NCBI GenBank assembly: GCA_002403075.1
Contig: DHHB01000086.1
Span: 1 to 5,920, forward strand
From: a bacterium UBP1_UBA4783
GTDB lineage: Bacteria; Krumholzibacteriota; Krumholzibacteriia; Krumholzibacteriales; Krumholzibacteriaceae
Direction: 5' to 3'
Length of the DNA stretch: 5,920 nt
Shown here piece by piece: positions 1-4,474 of the stretch. The notes beneath the pieces are model-generated. The model made no database searches. It had not been told where the DNA came from and worked only from the letters and a program-made list of their open reading frames with translations. The translations under genes and the position numbers were made by a program. Within the stretch, counting starts at the first letter, position 1. The number at the start of each line of letters is the position of its first letter.

Positions 1-961
1 CGAGGAAGAGATGGTTGTCGGTGCCTCCGGTCACGACGTCGAACCCCGCGTCCATGATCGTCGCCGCGAGCTTCTTCGCGTTCGCGACGACCTGCCGCTG
101 GTAGGCGCGGAACTCCTCGGAAAGCGCCTCCTTGAAGCAGACCGCCTTGGCCGCGATGACGTGCATGAAAGGACCGCCCTGGTTTCCGGGGAAGTTGAGC
201 TTGTCGATCTCCTTGGCGTACTTTTCGGGGCACAGGATCAGTCCGCCGCGAGGTCCGCGGAGGGTCTTGTGCGTCGTCGAAGTGACGACGTCCGCGTACG
301 GCACGGGATCGGGATGGATCTTCGCGGCGACGAGCCCGGCTATGTGCGCCATGTCGACGAGCAGCAGCGCGCCCGCCGCGTCGCAGATCCGGCGGAGCCG
401 CTCGAAATCCCACACGCGCGGGTACGCGCTCGCGCCCGTCACGATCATTTTGGGGCGCTCCGCGAGCGCGGTCTTCTCGATCACGTCGTAGTTCAGCGTC
501 TTCGTCGAGGGGTCGACCTCGTACGGGACGACCTTGAAGAACATCCCGGAGAAGTTTATCGGGTGGCCGTGCGAGAGGTGCCCGCCGTGCGAGAGGCTGA
601 GCCCCATGATCGTGTCGCCCGGCTTGAGGAAGGCGAGGTAGGCCGTGATGTTGGCCTGCGTCCCCGAGTGCGGCTGGACGTTCGCGTGCTCCGCGCCGAA
701 GAGCTCCTTCGCCCTGTCGCGGGCGAGGTTCTCCGCCCGGTCGACGAACTCGCAGCCGCCGTAATAGCGCTTGCCCGGATACCCTTCGGCGTACTTGTTC
801 TGCATCGGATTGCTGAGGGCCGCGAGCACGGCGCGGCTCGCGAAGTTCTCGCTCGCGATGAGCTCGAGCTGCCCCTGCTGGCGGGCGAGCTCCATCCGCA
901 TCGCGTCCATGATCTCGGGATCGGTCTTCTCGAGGTACGCGAAGAGGTTCTCGTTGAACAT
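1..961 (-). CDS. glyA: Serine hydroxymethyltransferase (3' end outside window)
   Basis: This gene encodes the cytoplasmic PLP enzyme that interconverts serine plus tetrahydrofolate with glycine plus 5,10-methylene-tetrahydrofolate, the main entry of one-carbon units. The 320 codons visible start MFNENLFAYLEKTDPEI. They contain the family landmarks LELIASENF (residues about 32-40), NKYAEGYPGKRYYGGCEFVD (55-74), the HSGTQAN PLP-phosphate region (98-104), VDMAHIAGL, and the PLP-lysine motif STTHKTLRGPRGG with the Schiff-base lysine at residue 232. E. coli GlyA carries this lysine at 229. The family is usually about 415 residues, so roughly the last 95 lie beyond the left edge; no stop is seen. 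The start is supported by AAGGAG at 972-977, 10 bases upstream. The gene is last of the visible operon, 21 bases after rpiB. No glycine riboswitch fits in that gap, so expression presumably depends on the upstream ilvE promoter. Identification is secure. Confidence 0.97.
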   Translation of the reverse strand, partial: MFNENLFAYLEKTDPEIMDAMRMELARQQGQLELIASENFASRAVLAALSNPMQNKYAEGYPGKRYYGGCEFVDRAENLARDRAKELFGAEHANVQPHSGTQANITAYLAFLKPGDTIMGLSLSHGGHLSHGHPINFSGMFFKVVPYEVDPSTKTLNYDVIEKTALAERPKMIVTGASAYPRVWDFERLRRICDAAGALLLVDMAHIAGLVAAKIHPDPVPYADVVTSTTHKTLRGPRGGLILCPEKYAKEIDKLNFPGNQGGPFMHVIAAKAVCFKEALSEEFRAYQRQVVANAKKLAATIMDAGFDVVTGGTDNHLFL

Positions 962-982
962 GACCGTTCGTCTCCTTGGCCG

Positions 983-1444
983 TTAGCAGCCGGGGCGCTT
1001 CATCGTGCGCGCCTCGTACGCCGTTATCCCGTCGATTCGCGTCTGGTGCCGCCCGCCCTCGAAGGGGGTGTCGAGCCACGTCCGCACGAGCTCGTCGACG
1101 CGCGGATCCTCCGCGGAGCGTTCGGAGAGGGCGAGCACGTTCGAATCGTTGTGCCGCCTCGTCATGAGCGCATCCTCGAGGGTCCGGCAGAGGGCCGCGC
1201 GCACGCCGCGCACCTTGTTCGCCGCGATCGACATGCCGATGCCCGTGCCGCAGACGAGGATGCCCCGGTCCGCGGCGCCGGCGGCGACCGCCTCGCCGAC
1301 GGCGAAGGCGAAATCGGGATAGTTGCAGGCGTCGGCGCACGAGCACCCGAGATCCATGATCTCGTGCCCGGCCTCTTCGAGGTATTTCACGAGACGCGAT
1401 TTGAGCGCGAATCCCCTATGGTCGGATCCGACGGCGATCCTCAT
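983..1444 (-). CDS. rpiB: Ribose-5-phosphate isomerase B
   Basis: The product is a 153-residue RpiB/LacAB-family isomerase that interconverts ribose 5-phosphate and ribulose 5-phosphate in the non-oxidative pentose phosphate pathway; no cofactor is needed. The N-terminus MRIAVGSDHRGFALK carries the substrate-binding Asp8-His9 pair. The NYPDFA motif is at 41-46, and LVCGTGIGMSIAANK (63-77) holds the catalytic-base cysteine Cys65. RRHNDSNVLALS (96-107) supplies the ring-opening His98. The C-terminal FEGGRH element (about 127-132) is also present, and length is normal for the family. The start is preceded by a GGAGGAG stretch at 1447-1453, close to the ATG. It sits 19 bases after ilvE and 21 before glyA, so it is co-transcribed. 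Three cysteines (34, 36, 40) just before the NYPDFA motif are unusual. The conserved active site favours RpiB over a LacA/LacB galactose-6-phosphate isomerase, and no lactose genes are nearby. Confidence 0.96.
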   Translation of the reverse strand: MRIAVGSDHRGFALKSRLVKYLEEAGHEIMDLGCSCADACNYPDFAFAVGEAVAAGAADRGILVCGTGIGMSIAANKVRGVRAALCRTLEDALMTRRHNDSNVLALSERSAEDPRVDELVRTWLDTPFEGGRHQTRIDGITAYEARTMKRPGC

Positions 1445-1463
1445 CGCTCCTCCGCGCGGCGCC

Positions 1464-2396
1464 CTATTTTTTATACACGGGCGTCATCCACCCGTGCGCG
1501 TCCGCGATCTCCATGTCGAGATACTTGAAGAAGAGCTCCTGGAGCTTCCGCGTGATCGGGCCAGCCTTGCCGGAGCCGACCTTGATCTTGTCGACGCTGC
1601 GGATCGGCGTGATCTCGGCCGCCGTCCCGGTGAAGAAGAGCTCGTCGGCGACGTAGAGCATCTCGCGCGGGATGAGCTGTTCGACGACCTCGAGCCCGAG
1701 CTCCTTCGCGAGAACGAGCACGGTGTCGCGCGTGATCCCCGGGAGCACGCTCGCGCCGAGCGGCGTCGTGAGGAGCCTGCCGTTCAGTACGAAGAACAGG
1801 TTCTCGCCGCTCCCCTCGCTCACGTAGCCGTTCGTGTCGAGCGCGATGCCCTCCTCGTAGCCGTTGATGCGGGCCTCCATCTTGATGAGCTGGCTGTTCA
1901 TGTAGTTCGCCGAGGTCTTCGCGAGCGCCGGGAGCGTGTTCGGGGCGATGCGGTTCCAGCTCGACACGCATACGTCCACGCCCTGCTCGAGCGCCTCGGG
2001 ACCGAGGTATTTGCCCCATTCCCAGACGACGATGAACGAGTTGATTGGATTGTTGAGCGGATAGACGCCGAGCTCGTTGTAGCCGCGGTACACGACCGGA
2101 CGGATATAGCACGCCTTCATCTCGTTGATCCTGACGGTCTCGACGCACGCCGCGATGAACTTCTCGATGGAGATGTCGGCCGGTTCCATGCGGTACATCT
2201 TCGCCGAGTTGTAGAGGCGCTTGATGTGCGGCTCGAGACGGAAAATGTGCGAGCCCTTCTTGGTGTCGTAACAGCGGATGCCTTCGAACACTCCCGAGCC
2301 GTAGTGAATGACGTGCGCGCAGACGTGGATCTTCGCGTCGTCCCAATTGACGAAGGCGCCGTCCATCCAGATTTTCTTCGTCGGCTTCAAAGCCAT
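1464..2396 (-). CDS. ilvE: Branched-chain amino acid aminotransferase
   Basis: The product is a 310-residue class IV (fold type IV) PLP aminotransferase. It carries out the last step of valine, leucine and isoleucine synthesis, moving the amino group from glutamate to the 2-oxo acid; it acts in the cytoplasm. The N-terminal KIWMDGAFVNWDDAKIHV and the AHVIHYGSGVFEGIR signature (27-41) are typical of prokaryotic IlvE. The Schiff-base lysine is Lys160 in LPALAKTSANYMNSQ. The class IV motif GYVSEGSGENLFFV follows at 190-203, with the conserved Glu194. Phosphate-binding GITRDTVL and TGTAAEITPI lie towards the C-terminus. Length matches the family (about 300-310). The start is fixed by AAAGGAG at 2403-2409, 6 bases upstream. 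It is the first gene of the ilvE-rpiB-glyA operon and has its own strong promoter at 2491-2519. D-amino acid transaminase and aminodeoxychorismate lyase are relatives, but full-length agreement favours IlvE. Confidence 0.96.
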   Translation of the reverse strand: MALKPTKKIWMDGAFVNWDDAKIHVCAHVIHYGSGVFEGIRCYDTKKGSHIFRLEPHIKRLYNSAKMYRMEPADISIEKFIAACVETVRINEMKACYIRPVVYRGYNELGVYPLNNPINSFIVVWEWGKYLGPEALEQGVDVCVSSWNRIAPNTLPALAKTSANYMNSQLIKMEARINGYEEGIALDTNGYVSEGSGENLFFVLNGRLLTTPLGASVLPGITRDTVLVLAKELGLEVVEQLIPREMLYVADELFFTGTAAEITPIRSVDKIKVGSGKAGPITRKLQELFFKYLDMEIADAHGWMTPVYKK

Positions 2397-2435
2397 TGGC
2401 GTCTCCTTTGAGTTTGAGGCCGGTCAAGACCCGTC

Positions 2436-2455
2436 AGCCGTCCGTCGGAACGGCT
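2436..2455 (-). promoter_or_regulatory. Small hairpin in the ilvE leader
   Basis: In the predicted ilvE 5' leader the six-base arms AGCCGT and ACGGCT (2436-2441 and 2450-2455) can pair around an 8-base loop. The hairpin lies about 40 bases upstream of the start codon and leaves the AAAGGAG site free. No leader peptide rich in Ile/Leu/Val codons and no T-box element is visible, so a role in attenuation is not supported. It may be no more than a GC-rich leader structure. Confidence 0.3.
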
Positions 2456-2490
2456 AATTAATAGCGCTGTCGGTGAGTTCCAGCAATGAG

Positions 2491-2519
2491 ATTATACCTG
2501 CCGTCCGAAATGTCGGCAA
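2491..2519 (-). promoter_or_regulatory. Sigma70-type promoter of the ilvE-rpiB-glyA operon
   Basis: On the minus strand a perfect -10 box TATAAT (2491-2496) lies exactly 17 bases from a -35 box TTGCCG (2514-2519, four of six matching consensus). A start of transcription near 2484 would give an ilvE leader of about 88 bases. An A+T-rich stretch with dyad symmetry (2530-2557) lies directly upstream, where an UP element or activator would bind. This is the best promoter match in the window. Confidence 0.75.
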
Positions 2520-2529
2520 CCCCGAATTT

Positions 2530-2557
2530 ACATTTTGTCCATAAAATTATGGAATGT
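2530..2557. repeat. A+T-rich inverted repeat upstream of the ilvE promoter
   Basis: CCATAA (2539-2544) and TTATGG (2547-2552) form an inverted repeat around two bases. A second pair, ACATT (2530-2534) and AATGT (2553-2557), extends it after a 4-base offset on one side. It occupies the position just upstream of the -35 box in otherwise GC-rich DNA. It may be a regulator-binding site or an RNA polymerase UP element; no known consensus is recognised. Confidence 0.4.
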
Positions 2558-2560
2558 CTG

Positions 2561-2592
2561 AAAAAATGGGCCGACGGGGCCGCCCGGCGGCC
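2561..2592 (-). terminator. Possible intrinsic terminator of the phosphatase gene
   Basis: Read on the minus strand, a GC-rich region with GGCC arms (2578-2581 and 2569-2572, 5-base loop) is followed after two bases by six T (2561-2566). An alternative 7-base-arm hairpin (2578-2592) overlaps it. Placement between the phosphatase stop and the ilvE promoter fits a terminator, but the stem directly before the T run is short. Confidence 0.4.
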
Positions 2593-2610
2593 GATTGCTC
2601 TCCTCCGGAC

Positions 2611-2645
2611 CCTCGAAAAGCCGCCGCGGCGTCCGCGGTTCGAGG
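2611..2645 (-). terminator. Strong 3' hairpin just after the phosphatase stop codon
   Basis: Outer arms CCTCGAA/TTCGAGG (2611-2617 and 2639-2645) enclose inner arms CCGCGG/CCGCGG (2624-2629 and 2633-2638) around a 3-base loop; six unpaired bases bulge on one side. It begins two bases after the TAG at 2648-2650. There is no long T run directly after it, so it may work with the hairpin at 2561-2592 or protect the 3' end of the transcript. Confidence 0.45.
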
Positions 2646-2647
2646 CC

Positions 2648-3118
2648 CTATTTCACAAGATCATAATTGACAACGAGATAATCGATCAACATGGTCGTGA
2701 GCTCGTCGATTTCGTTTCTCGTGCCGCGATACGTCTCCTCGTCCCGGCCGATCGGGTCCGCTATGTCCGGCGAATCGCGCCGGGGATCGATCTCGCCCAG
2801 GACGACGATCTTCTCCCGCGCGAGGGGCACGAGGTCCGCGATCTCGTCGCGGTGCTCTCCGGCCATCGCGACGATGAGATCCGCCTCCTCGATCATCCTC
2901 CGCGTGAGATAGCGCGTCCGGTGATCGTGGAGATTGACGCCGATCCCGGCGAGCGCTTTGATCGCGTAGGGCGCCGCCTTCATGCCGTCCGCGGCGGCCG
3001 TGCCCGCCGACGACGCCTCGACCGAGTCCCGCCAGGATTCCGGCATCCTCGCCTCGAAAAGCGCCTCGGCCATCGGGCTGCGGCAGCTGTTTCCGGTGCA
3101 GACGAACAGTATCTTCAT
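2648..3118 (-). CDS. Low-molecular-weight phosphatase, YwlE-like (arginine or tyrosine phosphatase)
   Basis: The product is a 156-residue cytoplasmic cysteine phosphatase of the LMW-PTP superfamily. The N-terminal P-loop ILFVCTGNSCRSPMAEALF carries the CX5RS signature, with nucleophile Cys7 and Arg13. The C-terminal ADPIGRDEETYRGTRNEI supplies the general-acid Asp of the DP motif. The overall pattern, including SSAGTAAADGMKAAPYAIKAL and EEADLIVAMAGEHRDEI, resembles Bacillus YwlE, a protein-arginine phosphatase, more than capsule-linked Wzb/Etp enzymes. Gene context near rpiB and glyA points the same way. At residue 11, where YwlE has Thr and tyrosine phosphatases usually Ile or Leu, this protein has Ser, so substrate choice is open. 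An upstream in-frame ATG at 3148 lies inside the predicted -10 box. ATG 3118, with GAGAGGA 10 bases upstream and the expected short N-terminus, is preferred. An arsenate reductase role is unlikely, as no arsenic genes are present. Confidence 0.9.
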   Translation of the reverse strand: MKILFVCTGNSCRSPMAEALFEARMPESWRDSVEASSAGTAAADGMKAAPYAIKALAGIGVNLHDHRTRYLTRRMIEEADLIVAMAGEHRDEIADLVPLAREKIVVLGEIDPRRDSPDIADPIGRDEETYRGTRNEIDELTTMLIDYLVVNYDLVK

Positions 3119-3128
3119 AACGACGTTT

Positions 3129-3135
3129 TCCTCTC
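3129..3135 (-). promoter_or_regulatory. Ribosome binding site deciding the phosphatase start
   Basis: GAGAGGA on the minus strand lies 10 bases before ATG 3118. It supports that codon over the upstream ATG at 3148, which overlaps the predicted promoter. Confidence 0.55.
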
Positions 3136-3144
3136 GAAGATGAC

Positions 3145-3174
3145 ACATTACCGGGGACCTTTCCCGTTTGTCAA
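3145..3174 (-). promoter_or_regulatory. Predicted promoter of the phosphatase gene
   Basis: A perfect -35 hexamer TTGACA (minus strand of 3169-3174) is followed after 18 bases by TAATGT (3145-3150), a weak -10 with three consensus matches. Transcription would start near 3138, giving a leader of about 20 bases. The -35 bases coincide with the -35 of the divergent cupin promoter. Confidence 0.5.
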
Positions 3175-3186
3175 GCGGGCGGTCCC
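3154..3186. promoter_or_regulatory. Inverted repeat spanning the shared -35 region (candidate operator)
   Basis: GGGACC (3154-3159) and GGTCCC (3181-3186) form an outer inverted repeat. CCCG (3163-3166) and CGGG (3176-3179) form an inner one. Both are centred on TTGTCAA (3168-3174), which holds the -35 hexamers of both divergent promoters. A dimeric regulator bound here would block or control both directions. No regulator gene is adjacent, and chance symmetry in GC-rich DNA is possible. Confidence 0.4.
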
Positions 3187-3196
3187 GTGTTAGCTT
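3168..3196 (+). promoter_or_regulatory. Predicted promoter of the cupin gene
   Basis: A -35 box TTGTCA (3168-3173, five of six consensus) lies 17 bases from TAGCTT (3191-3196). The latter is preceded by TG one base upstream, forming an extended -10. Transcription would start near 3203, about 40 bases before the cupin ATG. Confidence 0.5.
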
Positions 3197-3230
3197 TCGA
3201 CGAGGAAGCGGGATCCGCGGATTCGACGCG

Positions 3231-3237
3231 AAAGGAG
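3231..3237 (+). promoter_or_regulatory. Ribosome binding site deciding the cupin start
   Basis: AAAGGAG lies 6 bases before ATG 3244. It rules out the in-frame GTG at 3187, which lies upstream of the predicted transcription start. Confidence 0.8.
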
Positions 3238-3243
3238 CGCGCG

Positions 3244-3597
3244 ATGCCAGAGCTCAAATTCGGACATTACCGCGACGTCGAGGCGAAGAAGGTCGAGGTC
3301 GAAGGCGCGAGAGACGTTACGATCCGCTGGCTCGTCTCGGACCGCGACGGGGCCCCGCATTTCCAGATGCGGCTCTTCGAGGTGGCGCCGGGCGGCGGCA
3401 CGCCGCTCCACACGCACGCGTGGGAGCACGAGATCTTCATCGTGAAGGGAACGGGCGCGATCGCTCTCGAGGGCGGCGAAAAACCGTTCGCCGAGGGACA
3501 TTTCATCTTCGTGCCGGCCGGAGCGCTTCACTCGTTCCGGAACACCGGCGCGGCACCGATGCAGTTCCTCTGCATGGTGCCTTCGGGCACGAAATAG
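3244..3597 (+). CDS. Single-domain cupin protein
   Basis: The product is a 117-residue protein consisting of one cupin beta-barrel domain; no signal peptide is seen, so it is probably cytoplasmic. Cupin motif 1 is clear at 50-71 (GGGTPLHTHAWEHEIFIVKG), supplying metal ligands His56, His58 and Glu63. Motif 2, at 85-100 (GHFIFVPAGALHSFRN), supplies His96. The complete three-His/one-Glu set predicts a bound divalent metal such as Fe, Mn, Ni or Zn. Single-domain cupins include dioxygenases, isomerases and small-molecule binding proteins, and the sequence does not choose between them. It is transcribed away from the phosphatase gene from a possibly shared control region. It is separated from the downstream membrane-protein gene by 127 bases containing another promoter, so it is likely a single-gene unit. 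The ATG at 3244 is well supported by its ribosome binding site. The fold call is secure; the function is unknown. Confidence 0.9.
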   Translation: MPELKFGHYRDVEAKKVEVEGARDVTIRWLVSDRDGAPHFQMRLFEVAPGGGTPLHTHAWEHEIFIVKGTGAIALEGGEKPFAEGHFIFVPAGALHSFRNTGAAPMQFLCMVPSGTK

Positions 3598-3644
3598 CGG
3601 AGAGGCGACCCGGCGGCCGTCCGGCGCGCGGCGTCAGGATGCAT

Positions 3645-3673
3645 TTGACAAGGGCCTTCGCGGAAGTTACTTT
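3645..3673 (+). promoter_or_regulatory. Predicted promoter of the barrel-reductase-ferredoxin genes
   Basis: A perfect -35 TTGACA (3645-3650) is followed after 17 bases by TACTTT (3668-3673), a weak -10. The site continues into a markedly A+T-rich run (3668-3690) that includes the palindrome TAATATTA (3673-3680). Transcription would start near 3680, about 45 bases before the ATG at 3725. The remaining upstream part, 3598-3644, is GC-rich and shows no terminator with a T run for the cupin gene. Confidence 0.55.
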
Positions 3674-3724
3674 AATATTAGATAATTAGGGCCATCGAGA
3701 CGGAATATAAAGAACGGAGAACGT

Positions 3725-4474
3725 ATGAAACGAGTCCTCGTCGCCGCGGTCCTTCTCGCCTCGTTCGCCGCTTCCGCGGTTCAGGCCGAGCCTCCCGTCT
3801 TCAAGGACAAGAAATACTTCGGCCCCATCGCGCAAAACGGATTCTCGTTCGGCGTGGGGTTTCTCGACGGGGCCGATTTCGATTACCTCTTCGAGCACCT
3901 CGACGCGTGGGCGAACGCCCGGAACGGCTACGACAATTGGGAGCTCCTCTCGATCTCTCCGTACGCCCACGTCCGCTACGAGCGGCAGCTCACGCCGAAC
4001 CATTACTTCAAGTCGGTCGCGTCCCTCTCGCACATCTCGTCCTCGAGCATCGGCGACTACTTCGCGCCGTTTCCCGACACGACGCTCTACCTCACCTTCG
4101 AGCGCGACTTCGCGGTGTATCTCTTCGCCGTCGACGTCGGCTTCTCCTACTGCTTCATAGCGCCCGCGCCGCAGCGCTTCTCGCCGTACACGGGCGCGGG
4201 CTTCTCGGCGGTCGTACCGATGGTCCGCCTCGACACGAAATCCTTCGACAGCGGCAAGCCCTTCTCGAACCCCGCCGAAAACGTCTCGCAGAACAGCCTT
4301 CAGGCGGGGCTCCATTTCGAGTTCGGGATGAACTACTACCTCACGAACCGGTACGCGCTGGGGCTCGAGGGAAAATACCAGATGTCGCAGAGCAAGTTCG
4401 ACATCCACGGCGGCAACTTCGATCTGAAGTACGCGGGATTCGTGCTCACGCTGAACCTCACCTATTTCCTATGA
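3725..4474 (+). CDS. Predicted outer-membrane beta-barrel protein
   Basis: This 249-residue protein has a typical signal peptide: MKR, a hydrophobic core VLVAAVLLASFAASA, and a likely signal peptidase I site after VQA (residue 21). The mature part is rich in aromatic residues and shows alternating polar/non-polar strands, for example NGFSFGVGFLDG, ISPYAHVRYERQL, FAVYLFAVDVGFSYCF, SLQAGLHFEFGMNYYL and YAGFVLTLNLTYFL. The C-terminal strand ends TYFL, close to but not exactly the usual terminal aromatic of barrel proteins recognised by the BAM machinery. The size suggests a small barrel of perhaps 8-10 strands, as in OmpA- or OmpW-like proteins, but no named family is recognised. Start: GGAG at 3716-3719, 5 bases upstream. 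Its stop overlaps the start of the following reductase gene (ATGA), so the two are translationally coupled. It could be a structural protein or a channel for a hydrophobic compound; the sequence does not say which. Confidence 0.8.
   Translation: MKRVLVAAVLLASFAASAVQAEPPVFKDKKYFGPIAQNGFSFGVGFLDGADFDYLFEHLDAWANARNGYDNWELLSISPYAHVRYERQLTPNHYFKSVASLSHISSSSIGDYFAPFPDTTLYLTFERDFAVYLFAVDVGFSYCFIAPAPQRFSPYTGAGFSAVVPMVRLDTKSFDSGKPFSNPAENVSQNSLQAGLHFEFGMNYYLTNRYALGLEGKYQMSQSKFDIHGGNFDLKYAGFVLTLNLTYFL

Noticed and set aside
11..1528. Long plus-strand open frame opposite glyA and rpiB
   Set aside because: It is antisense to two genes with unmistakable family motifs, is extremely rich in Arg, Val and Asp/Glu in the way of GC-rich shadows, and has no recognisable domain.
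1323..2411. Plus-strand open frame opposite ilvE
   Set aside because: The minus strand encodes complete IlvE; the opposite frame is low-complexity Arg/Asp/Val-rich and crosses the operon's gene boundaries.
2397..2484. Branched-chain amino acid attenuator or T-box in the ilvE leader
   Set aside because: No leader peptide with Ile/Leu/Val runs, no T-box sequence and no terminator with a T run is present in the leader.
2648..3118. Arsenate reductase (ArsC) identity for the phosphatase
   Set aside because: The two families share the fold, but the DPIG general-acid region and the P-loop fit the phosphatases, the C-terminal redox cysteine pair of thioredoxin-linked ArsC is not seen, and no ars genes are nearby.
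3119..3148. Ten-residue N-terminal extension of the phosphatase from ATG 3148
   Set aside because: That ATG overlaps the predicted -10 box, and the family normally begins right before the P-loop, as from ATG 3118.
3187..3243. N-terminal extension of the cupin from GTG 3187
   Set aside because: It lies upstream of the predicted transcription start, and AAAGGAG is placed for ATG 3244.
3598..3644. Intrinsic terminator after the cupin gene
   Set aside because: GC-rich short repeats are present, but there is no convincing stem followed by a T run.
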